Assembly (NCBI GenBank): GCA_021823605.1
Contig: JAKANV010000021.1
Coordinates: forward strand, 1-8,676
Direction: 5' to 3'
Origin: a bacterium
GTDB taxonomy: Bacteria > Patescibacteriota > CPR2 > UBA1875 > JAJYID01
Length of the DNA stretch: 8,676 nucleotides
This document shows, one piece after another, positions 1 through 5,559 of the stretch; the stretch's first letter is position 1; the number at the start of each line of letters is the position of its first letter. Made by a program: the position numbers and the translations under genes. The notes beneath the pieces are model-generated. The model was not told the origin of the DNA. It saw only the letters and a list, made by a program, of their open reading frames with translations, and did not search any database.

Positions 1-314
1 AAACTCCTAACCGTACTCTCAAGTTCAGTATGAAAAGAATCAATCTCAGGTATATTTGAAGTTGCTTTTTCAAGTTTTCCTAAAGCCGCTTTTTCTATTT
101 GGCGGACTCTTTCTCTGGTTATACCAAGCTTGGAGCCTATTGACTCTAAAGTTTGTGGTTTTGAACTGTTTAAACCATATCTCTGCGTCAAAACGTTTCT
201 ATCACGATCCTTTTTCAGGATTTCTTTAGTCAATATTAAAGAAACCTTCTCTGCGAAGTTCTTTGAGATGATATTTTTTGGTTTTTGACCTAAATTTGTG
301 CTTGTTTTTGCCAT
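1..314 (-). CDS. Sigma-70 region 4-like HTH DNA-binding protein (3' end cut by window edge)
   Basis: The reading frame opens at ATG 314-312 and stays open to the window edge (104 codons visible), so the C-terminal part is missing. Residues about 36-84 read as a sigma-70 region 4 helix-turn-helix: 'VLTQRYGL', then 'TLESIGSKLGITRERVRQIE' and 'KAALGKL'. This is the -35-recognising motif of primary sigma factors. The N-terminal 35 residues are basic and show no region 2 or 3 motif, so it is not a full sigma factor. Known CPR proteins join such a region 4 to a C-terminal HARE-HTH or winged domain; whether this one does lies outside the window. It has its own strong promoter at 355-383 and sits just beyond the cassette-like array. 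It probably acts as a transcription regulator; the exact role is unknown. Confidence 0.85.
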   Translation of the reverse strand, partial: MAKTSTNLGQKPKNIISKNFAEKVSLILTKEILKKDRDRNVLTQRYGLNSSKPQTLESIGSKLGITRERVRQIEKAALGKLEKATSNIPEIDSFHTELESTVRS

Positions 315-354
315 AACTTTAGTGTTAAATAGCTTTTCTTGATTTACAAGTTAA

Positions 355-383
355 ATTATAGCACAACTGAACCCCTGTGTCAA
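355..383 (-). promoter_or_regulatory. Consensus sigma-70 promoter for the region 4-like gene
   Basis: On the minus strand TTGACA (383-378) and TATAAT (360-355) are both perfect consensus boxes separated by exactly 17 bp. The predicted transcript starts near 348 and has a 5' leader of about 34 nt before ATG 314. The leader has no clear Shine-Dalgarno. Confidence 0.85.
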
Positions 384-430
384 ATGAAAATCAGCGGCTA
401 TATGCTTTAAATCCGAATTCTTAGATTTGG

Positions 431-506
431 TGGTCCTAACCGGTAGCTATTCGAACTTATCTATACTAAATCAGCTTGAAAAAGTCGTAAATATGCTATC
501 CGCCTA
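431..506 (-). repeat. Cassette-boundary repeat, copy A (core + hairpin tail)
   Basis: This 76-bp stretch matches 1165-1240 at 67 of 76 positions. It starts with the 13-bp core TGGTCCTAACCGG (431-443) and runs to 2 bp before the stop codon of the 508-993 gene, so it is that gene's 3' tail. On the plus strand 441-451 pairs with 490-502 (11 bp) with T494 and T499 bulged out. The leader/terminator module that precedes the core at the other two copies is absent here: sequence below 431 is unrelated. Confidence 0.85.
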
Positions 507-507
507 G

Positions 508-993
508 TTAAGCAGCCTTCGAGGCACTTTTCTCCACAATTTCCGCTGCTTGGGTTAGCTCTTGTAAGACTTCGAGAACTTCCTTTTTTTCAAGACCCTT
601 TGCTGAACTTAAGTCCCAAGAAAAATACCCCACAGCATTTTTTCTATAAAAAATAGCATTCCCAGAAAGAGAAGTATTTTTGGTTGGTTTCGAGTAATAA
701 CTAACTTCTTTTCCAATAACCTTTGGGGTAATTTTCGCAGACCAATTATAGCTGTACCTCGGGTCAACAAAAACACGAAACTGCACTGGTCTTGTCAAAT
801 AAATGCCTTTGACACTTTTCGATATCCCAAGAAATCCGGATCTAACTTCGGAGTTCAAGACATCAGCCGCATTCTTAACGCTCTCAACTCTAGGTCTATA
901 GCTAAGAAAACAATTTAAGATATATGCCACTACTGCGATTGATAAGAATATTAGCCCGAGGTCTATTAAGTAATAAGATATGCCAAACATCAA
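508..993 (-). CDS. Hypothetical membrane-anchored protein, 161 aa
   Basis: I do not recognise a family. Residues 7-30 form one strongly hydrophobic helix ('YYLIDLGLIFLSIAVVAYIL'), which could be a signal-anchor. A soluble part of about 130 residues follows, with basic, aromatic-rich and beta-prone stretches ('VQFRVFVDPRYSYNWSAKI', 'NAIFYRKNAVGYFSWDL'). The C-terminal helix (134-158) is rich in Glu, Lys and Ala. The listed start is TTG 993; ATG one codon later (990) is at least as likely. GAGGGG (999-994) is a possible but very close ribosome site. It has its own promoter (1018-1045), a conserved tail (431-506) at its 3' end and a conserved leader upstream, so it looks like cargo of a single-gene unit. 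Function is unknown. Confidence 0.7.
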   Translation of the reverse strand: MMFGISYYLIDLGLIFLSIAVVAYILNCFLSYRPRVESVKNAADVLNSEVRSGFLGISKSVKGIYLTRPVQFRVFVDPRYSYNWSAKITPKVIGKEVSYYSKPTKNTSLSGNAIFYRKNAVGYFSWDLSSAKGLEKKEVLEVLQELTQAAEIVEKSASKAA

Positions 994-1017
994 CCCCTCT
1001 TAGTTTATTTCTATTTA

Positions 1018-1045
1018 ATTATCTCTAACGTTAACATTATGTCAA
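1018..1045 (-). promoter_or_regulatory. Promoter for the 508-993 gene
   Basis: TTGACA (1045-1040) is a perfect -35 box. GATAAT (1023-1018) lies 16 bp downstream and matches the -10 consensus at five of six bases. The predicted start near 1011 gives a leader of about 20 nt. The promoter lies inside the unit, downstream of its terminator hairpin, so the gene would be transcribed independently of upstream genes. Confidence 0.65.
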
Positions 1046-1113
1046 ATATTTTATGTTTTATAGACTCAAAAATATGCACAAAGATCCATACTCGATGTTG
1101 CATTGTTTTGGTT

Positions 1114-1177
1114 TTTCAAAAATAAAATGCCTATAAATAAGGCATTCTATTAACTGGTTTATTTTGGTCTTAACCGG
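1114..1177 (-). repeat. Cassette leader repeat, copy 1 (terminator hairpin + core)
   Basis: This stretch matches 1987-2050 at 61 of 64 positions. It contains the terminator hairpin 1124-1148, a linker and the core TGGTCTTAACCGG (1165-1177). It overlaps the start of the tail repeat 1165-1240 only in the core, so leader and tail modules meet there. Confidence 0.85.
1118..1148 (-). terminator. Intrinsic terminator after the ChbG-like gene
   Basis: In gene orientation the arms 1148-1140 and 1132-1124 (AGAATGCCT / AGGCATTTT, one mismatch) enclose a 7-nt loop and are followed by ATTTTT (1123-1118). The same hairpin recurs after topA at 1997-2021. It sits about 95 bp after the ChbG stop, beyond the tail repeat. 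Confidence 0.7.
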
Positions 1178-1240
1178 TAGCTATTCGAACTTATCCATCT
1201 TAAATCAGCTAGAAAAAGTAGTAAATAGGCTGTCCGCTTA
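1165..1240 (-). repeat. Cassette-boundary repeat, copy B (core + hairpin tail)
   Basis: Second copy of the 76-bp element at 431-506, with nine substitutions. It ends 2 bp before the stop codon of the ChbG-like gene. On the plus strand 1175-1185 pairs with 1224-1236 (11 bp), with G1228 and T1233 bulged. The A-to-G change at 1232 turns an A-T pair into a G.T pair on this strand, so the fold is kept. Confidence 0.85.
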
Positions 1241-1242
1241 GG

Positions 1243-1902
1243 TCATAAAGTCTTTAGATCATGGAAATTGGCTGGCTCAATCTTATAATCGGGTAAATGC
1301 CTCTTAACTTCTCTAGCATTCTGAGCGTCTAACTCTCTTTGTTTATTGAGGCTGGAATGAGAATCAGGATCGTAGTAGCCAGGATGAAAGGTTATTACAT
1401 GGAGACCATCATTTAGCCCACTAAGCCATTCGCTAATCTCAGTAAAGCTTTTTTCCGTACCATCAAAAGAAGAATCTCTTGTAGTTATCAAATCTCCACT
1501 GAGATTCATGTCCACTTCCTTGTATTTGCTTAAATTTTTACAAGGAATTCTTTTTCTTTTACAAAATTCTTGGATGATCGGATATGCATCTTTCAAATAA
1601 TCGGGTTTGTGGATATCAACATGACTAGGCTCAAATCCAAAGATATCTACGAACTCTGAAAACTGTCTTTCTATCTCCTTCTGAAAATCAGTATTTTTGA
1701 AATACATATGGAGACCTGTACTAACACGTTGGTCTTTTGAAAGTTGGATTAATTCTTTCAGCTGTTCTTTTTGGGATTCATCTATCTCGTCTATCATTAC
1801 AGAGGTCGATGTAATGGAGCCTTCCCTTATCAATTCCAAAATCATCTTGTTGAAAAGTTTTGTATATCCGAAGTCGTCTGCCGTAATTATTAATTGAATC
1901 AT
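1243..1902 (-). CDS. YdjC/ChbG-family carbohydrate deacetylase, 219 aa
   Basis: YdjC-family enzymes are metal-dependent deacetylases of N-acetylated sugars such as chito-oligosaccharides, with a TIM-barrel-like fold. Visible family motifs are 'ITADDFG' at 6-12 (D9, D10), 'GLH' at 63-65, 'HVDIHK' at 94-99 (H94, D96, H98), 'HPGYYD' at 173-178 and the late 'RE' at 189-190. The metal and catalytic residues therefore appear present. At 219 residues it is somewhat shorter than ChbG (about 250). No signal peptide is seen, so it should be cytosolic. The ATG lies 7 bp after a -10 box, which suggests a leaderless mRNA. No sugar-uptake or sugar-catabolism gene is near, so the substrate cannot be inferred. 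It is the only gene of a repeat-bounded unit. Confidence 0.85.
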   Translation of the reverse strand: MIQLIITADDFGYTKLFNKMILELIREGSITSTSVMIDEIDESQKEQLKELIQLSKDQRVSTGLHMYFKNTDFQKEIERQFSEFVDIFGFEPSHVDIHKPDYLKDAYPIIQEFCKRKRIPCKNLSKYKEVDMNLSGDLITTRDSSFDGTEKSFTEISEWLSGLNDGLHVITFHPGYYDPDSHSSLNKQRELDAQNAREVKRHLPDYKIEPANFHDLKTL

Positions 1903-1909
1903 GACTTCA

Positions 1910-1937
1910 ATTTTACCAATTATCTGCTTTTTATCAA
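1910..1937 (-). promoter_or_regulatory. Promoter for the ChbG-like gene, leaderless type
   Basis: TTGATA (1937-1932) and TAAAAT (1915-1910) each match consensus at five of six bases and are 16 bp apart. Only 7 bp separate the -10 box from ATG 1902, so transcription would begin at or next to the A of the start codon. No Shine-Dalgarno is present, in keeping with that. Confidence 0.6.
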
Positions 1938-1955
1938 TGGTAACGTTTGAGCACG

Positions 1956-1969
1956 AAAGTTCGAACTTT
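1956..1969. repeat. Perfect 14-bp palindrome AAAGTTCGAACTTT
   Basis: This perfect inverted repeat begins 19 bp upstream of the -35 box of the ChbG-like gene. It could be an operator. It also shares AAGTTCGAA with the tail repeats and is followed by GGTTAGG (1970-1976), so it could equally be a degenerate core copy in inverted orientation. Confidence 0.4.
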
Positions 1970-1986
1970 GGTTAGGGTTTACGATA

Positions 1987-2050
1987 TTTCAAAAATAAAA
2001 TGCCTATAAATAAGGCATTTTATCAACTGGTTTATTTTGGTCCTAACCGG
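1987..2050 (-). repeat. Cassette leader repeat, copy 2 (terminator hairpin + core), behind topA
   Basis: Matches 1114-1177 at 61 of 64 positions. The identity stops right after CCGG at 2050: beyond it lie GGTTCAAACTAGA-like bases and the topA stop, not the tail module. This copy therefore marks the topA-proximal edge of the array. Confidence 0.85.
1991..2021 (-). terminator. Intrinsic terminator of the dprA-topA transcript
   Basis: A perfect 9-bp stem (2021-2013 with 2005-1997, AAAATGCCT / AGGCATTTT) with a 7-nt loop is followed in gene orientation by ATTTTT (1996-1991). It lies about 40 bp after the topA stop codon. The stem is A/T-flanked on both sides and could also work weakly on the plus strand. 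Confidence 0.75.
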
Positions 2051-2062
2051 GTTCAAACTAGA

Positions 2063-4384
2063 TTAATCCGTCTTCTTTTTAGGCCAAGTTTTCTTGGTCG
2101 GTCCTTTACTTATAATTTCCTGAGCATCGGCGTACGTGAATTTATCAATGTCTGTATCTTTAGGAATCCGATAATTTTCTTTTCCAACTTTAAGGAATGG
2201 TCCCCAGCGGCCCTTCAGAACCTGCGCATCAGGGTCTTCTGAGAAAGTTTTCAGTATTCTTTCTTGGATTGCTTTTTTCCGTTCTTCTATGAGCTCTATG
2301 GCTCTATCTAACTCTATCGTCATTGGGTCATCGCCACTGTCTTTATTTATAGAAGCAAAGAGACCATTATGGCTTACGTAGGGGCCAAATCTGCCAACGT
2401 TGGCTACAACATCTTTGCCTTCGTATTTTCCGACTACACGAGGAAGTTTAAAAAGATCCATTGCTTCATCAAATGTAATAGTGAAGATGCTCTGGTCTTT
2501 TTGCAGTGAAGCGAACTTTGGTTTTTCCTCATCTTCTGCCTTTCCTATTTGGACCATGGGTCCAAACCGGCCGACGCGTGCAAATACTTCCCTCTTTGAT
2601 TCGGGGTCTACTCCAAGTTTACGACCTTCTTTTGGTGGTGTTTTACTCCCCTTTTCACTTGTCACATTTTCTATAGTCGAGTGGAATGGCCCATAAAATT
2701 TGCGTATCATCTCGTCCCATTTCAGTTTTCCCTCAGCGACTTCGTCGAACTCCTCCTCAACAGAAGCAGTAAATCCATAGTCTAAAATTTCTTTAAAACT
2801 ATCAACCAAAAAATCAGTGACAAGCATACCAATGTCTGTAGGAAAAAGTTTTTGTTTTTCGGCGCCTGTAGTTTCTTCCTTCGTTTCGCAAGAAAAATTA
2901 CCATTTTTTAATGATAAATAGTCGTATTTCCTTGCCTTCCCTTCGCGACTCTCTTTCACTATATAATTCCTCTTTTGAATAGTAGAAATAGTTGGCGCAT
3001 AAGTGGAGGGACGGCCGATGCCGAGTTCTTCCATTTTCTTAACAAGGCTTGCTTCAGTATATCGTGGCGGATGTATAGTGAACCTTTGAGCTGAAAATAT
3101 CTCATCATAGTCTAGCTTCTGGCCTATTTTTAAAGTGGGTAGTAGTCCTTCCTTAGCTGTATCACTTTCTTCGTCATCCGTAGACTCTATATATACTTTA
3201 AGAAATCCATCAAACTGAATCACTTCCCCTTCGGCGATAAACTCTTCTTTGCGACCCGAGACAGAGATAGTTGCCGTAGTACTCTCAAGTTTGGCTTCAG
3301 CCATTTGGGAAGCTATAGTTCTCTTCCAGATAAGGCTGTACAGCTTCTCCTCAGAACTATCTGAGCCGGCTTCCTTTACACCCATGACTGTAGGATGTAT
3401 GGCTTCATGAGCTTCTTGCGCTCCTTTGCTCTTCGTGGTGTAGTGCTTCGGACTTGAGTATTCTGCACCGAAACTATTCACGATTTCATTTTTCGAGGCA
3501 GCTATGGCGGTTTCACTTAAGTTTAAGCTATCAGTACGCATATAAGTAATGTGTCCGGCTTCATATAGTTTTTGTGCGACTGACATGGTTCTTGCTACGG
3601 AAAAACCAAGTTTCCGGGCTGCTTCTTGCTGCAATGTCGAGGTTGTGAACGGTGCTGATGGAGATTTCTTTGCGGGCCTTTTCGTCAGACCCTGAATATT
3701 GAATTTGGCAGTTTTGCAGTCGTTCAAGAAAGCTTCTGCCTCATTTCGTGAATTGAACTTTTTATTTAGCTCAGACTTGAGTGTAGTATTGCCGGCTTTA
3801 AAAATGGCGGTTGTTTTATAATAAGATGTTGCATTGAAATCCTGAATTTTCCTCTCGCGTTCTACTATTAAACGAACAGCAACTGACTGAACTCTGCCGG
3901 CAGACAGTGATGGCTGCACTTTTTTCCAGAGCACAGGAGACAGCTCGTATCCAACTAGTCTATCAAGTACTCTTCTAGACTGCTGGGCATTAAATAGATT
4001 TTCATTTAACTTTGCAGGATTTTTAATTGCATTTGTTATAGCATCTTTAGTAATTTCTGAAAAAGTTATTCTTTTGGCGTCCTTTTTACCAATAATCTCT
4101 GCGACATGCCAAGCAATAGCCTCGCCCTCTCGGTCTAAGTCAGTCGCGAGATATACTTGGTCGGATGCTTTTGCCTCTTTTTTAATAATTGCAATGTGCG
4201 TCTTTGAATTATCAGGAACTATATACTCAGGTTGGAAACCGTGTTTTATATCTATCCCCATTTTACTTTTTGGTAAATCACGAATATGACCATATGTAGC
4301 TATAACCTTATAGTCGGGGCCGAGATACTTTTCTATTGTTTTAGACTTTGCGGGTGACTCTACGATCACCAGATTTTTTGCCAT
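2063..4384 (-). CDS. topA: DNA topoisomerase I (type IA), 773 aa
   Basis: Relaxes negative supercoils by nicking and passing one DNA strand. The TOPRIM domain opens the protein ('LVIVESPAKSKTIEKYLG', E9) and carries the acidic 'TDLDREGE' motif (D82, D84, E86). The catalytic tyrosine is Y281 in 'ITYMRTDS'. Other core motifs are 'SAGRVQSVAVRLI' (161-173) and 'GIGRPSTYAPTI' (455-466). The C-terminus has no CxxC zinc fingers. Instead there are three short repeats around 'VGRFGPMVQIG', 'VGRFGPYVSHNG' and 'KGRWGPFLKVG' (from about 604, 663 and 724), the basic topoisomerase C-terminal repeat type, then a Lys-rich tail. It begins 6 bp after the dprA stop, so the two are surely co-transcribed; no Shine-Dalgarno is visible. 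A terminator follows at 1991-2021. Confidence 0.97.
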   Translation of the reverse strand: MAKNLVIVESPAKSKTIEKYLGPDYKVIATYGHIRDLPKSKMGIDIKHGFQPEYIVPDNSKTHIAIIKKEAKASDQVYLATDLDREGEAIAWHVAEIIGKKDAKRITFSEITKDAITNAIKNPAKLNENLFNAQQSRRVLDRLVGYELSPVLWKKVQPSLSAGRVQSVAVRLIVERERKIQDFNATSYYKTTAIFKAGNTTLKSELNKKFNSRNEAEAFLNDCKTAKFNIQGLTKRPAKKSPSAPFTTSTLQQEAARKLGFSVARTMSVAQKLYEAGHITYMRTDSLNLSETAIAASKNEIVNSFGAEYSSPKHYTTKSKGAQEAHEAIHPTVMGVKEAGSDSSEEKLYSLIWKRTIASQMAEAKLESTTATISVSGRKEEFIAEGEVIQFDGFLKVYIESTDDEESDTAKEGLLPTLKIGQKLDYDEIFSAQRFTIHPPRYTEASLVKKMEELGIGRPSTYAPTISTIQKRNYIVKESREGKARKYDYLSLKNGNFSCETKEETTGAEKQKLFPTDIGMLVTDFLVDSFKEILDYGFTASVEEEFDEVAEGKLKWDEMIRKFYGPFHSTIENVTSEKGSKTPPKEGRKLGVDPESKREVFARVGRFGPMVQIGKAEDEEKPKFASLQKDQSIFTITFDEAMDLFKLPRVVGKYEGKDVVANVGRFGPYVSHNGLFASINKDSGDDPMTIELDRAIELIEERKKAIQERILKTFSEDPDAQVLKGRWGPFLKVGKENYRIPKDTDIDKFTYADAQEIISKGPTKKTWPKKKTD

Positions 4385-4390
4385 ATTTGT

Positions 4391-5500
4391 CTAGTTTAAA
4401 ATATAAACCATGCCTCCTAAGTTTTTTACCTTACCTTTTATTTCCATCATTGTCAACGTTGAGTTGATAAATTGGCTTTCTTTACCGCTTGATTCAATAA
4501 TCTCATCGATGTGCAGTTGGCCGTCTTTTAGCACGTCGAAAATAACAGTTTCCGCTTCATTTGACGGTTTGGTGATAATTTCACTTTGTTTGGATGAGTG
4601 CCCGTAATATTCCAAAATATCACTGGCCTGCGTAACCAAATTCGCACCCATCTTCAGGAGTTGATTCGTCCCGCTTGATGATTCGCCAAAGATCGGTCCG
4701 GGTATGGCAAAAACATCGCGATTTTGTTCTAGAGTATCTCGTGCGGTTATAAGCGCACCAGACCGAATGTTCCCTTCGACTATTAAGGTTCCTAGAGAAG
4801 CGCCGGAAATAATTCTGTTTCGTGCCGGGAAATGCTGTTTGAGTGGCGGCTTTCCGGGCATGTACTCGCTCATCACAACCCCGCCGGATTCAATAATTCT
4901 TTTAAAGAGACTCGTATTTGTTAATGGATAGGGTTTATCTAGTCCGCAACCCAAAACGGCCGCTGTTTTCCCGCCGCTAGCCAGCGTTGTTTCGTGGGCG
5001 AAGGTATCTATTCCGAGCGCCATGCCGCTCACGATTACGTATCCCGCTTGAGCTAGACCCGAGACAATTTTTTCTGTAGCATTTCTTCCATAGCTTGAAA
5101 ATTTCCGTGATCCCACAACTGCAATTGCATCTTTATGGAGAATTTCTATATCACCCTTGTAATACAAAACGGTAGGTGGTGAAAATATTTCTTTAAGGAG
5201 AGGAGGATATTTTTTGTCTAAAATAGTAATAAAATTGATACCCAGTTCGTTAAGTCTTTCAACTGCTTTTTCGGGTTTGATGCCGCGCCTTTTCTCTAAT
5301 AGTTGTTCGACATATTTTTCTTTCCCAAGGCGGTCAAAAATCTCATGTGAAGGAAGAGTCCATAATTCTTCAAATGTGAGGCCTCTTTTTATAATCTTTT
5401 TAAAGCGCAGACCACCAATGGTATTTAAGGCAATATCTGCTGCCAGAATGTACATTTTTTCGTTTGATTTAATGGTGTTTTTTATCATTTTTGAGCACAA
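4391..5500 (-). CDS. dprA: DNA-processing protein DprA (Smf)
   Basis: DprA binds incoming single-stranded DNA during natural transformation and loads RecA. The Rossmann-like core is complete: 'AVVGSRKFSSYG' (127-138), 'SGMALGIDTFAH' (158-169), 'LGCGLDKPYP' (183-192), 'FPARNRIISGAS' (224-235), 'SGALITA' (247-253) and 'FAIPG' (264-268). A SAM-like N-terminal part precedes it, and a C-terminal winged-helix segment (about 315-369) follows. The listed start is TTG 5500. ATG 5488 or ATG 5455 ('MYILAADIAL') are equally possible, and none has a Shine-Dalgarno. It is followed by topA after 6 bp, an order also known in Firmicutes. No clear promoter is seen on its own strand upstream; a plus-strand promoter begins 26 bp away. 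Confidence 0.96.
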   Translation of the reverse strand: MCSKMIKNTIKSNEKMYILAADIALNTIGGLRFKKIIKRGLTFEELWTLPSHEIFDRLGKEKYVEQLLEKRRGIKPEKAVERLNELGINFITILDKKYPPLLKEIFSPPTVLYYKGDIEILHKDAIAVVGSRKFSSYGRNATEKIVSGLAQAGYVIVSGMALGIDTFAHETTLASGGKTAAVLGCGLDKPYPLTNTSLFKRIIESGGVVMSEYMPGKPPLKQHFPARNRIISGASLGTLIVEGNIRSGALITARDTLEQNRDVFAIPGPIFGESSSGTNQLLKMGANLVTQASDILEYYGHSSKQSEIITKPSNEAETVIFDVLKDGQLHIDEIIESSGKESQFINSTLTMMEIKGKVKNLGGMVYILN

Positions 5501-5525
5501 TTCTTATGGTTTTTCAAAAAAAGTG

Positions 5526-5554
5526 TTGACATAAGCGTCGTTATGTGTTAATAT
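5526..5554 (+). promoter_or_regulatory. Sigma-70 promoter of the plus-strand RNA
   Basis: TTGACA (5526-5531) and TAATAT (5549-5554) are 17 bp apart. This is the only convincing plus-strand promoter in the window. Its predicted start near 5560-5562 leads into the structured RNA, and it lies back to back with dprA. Confidence 0.8.
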
Positions 5555-5559
5555 GTTCT

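Larger units (their letters stand above)
440..1173 (-). mobile_element. Candidate gene cassette 1 (unknown membrane protein)
   Basis: Core-to-core unit. In gene orientation it holds, in order, the conserved leader with terminator hairpin (1173-1114), a promoter (1045-1018), one ORF (993-508) and the conserved hairpin tail (506-440). Its two ends match the two ends of the neighbouring unit 1174-2046, although the genes inside are unrelated. That pattern suggests insertion of a circularised cassette at the core. Boundaries are placed inside the core by analogy with integron AA^C cleavage, which is an assumption. No recombinase gene is visible. Confidence 0.4.
1174..2046 (-). mobile_element. Candidate gene cassette 2 (ChbG/YdjC deacetylase)
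   Basis: Core-to-core unit next to topA. In gene orientation it holds leader and terminator hairpin (2046-1987), promoter (1937-1910), one ORF (1902-1243) and hairpin tail (1240-1174). Both ends are shared with unit 440-1173 while the gene differs. Beyond its upstream core the flank is the topA 3' end, with no tail module there. An insertion at a core already present behind topA would explain this. Boundaries within the core are assumed. Confidence 0.4.

Noticed and set aside
431..506. tRNA-like look of the tail repeat (GTTCGAAT, then ...ACCACCA downstream on the minus strand)
   Set aside because: The bases beside the TTCGAAT loop do not form a T stem, and no acceptor, D or anticodon stem can be built.
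1697..1897. Plus-strand ORFs opposite the ChbG-like, topA, dprA, pth and der genes
   Set aside because: They are antisense shadows of well-supported genes, without promoters, ribosome sites or recognisable domains.
431..2050. CRISPR array or insertion sequence as explanation for the repeats
   Set aside because: There are only three widely spaced cores, full genes between them, no short regular spacers, no transposase and no terminal inverted repeats around the units.
2000..2242. Plus-strand ORF of 80 codons starting in the leader repeat and running into topA
   Set aside because: It starts inside a terminator hairpin and overlaps the conserved topA C-terminus in antisense.
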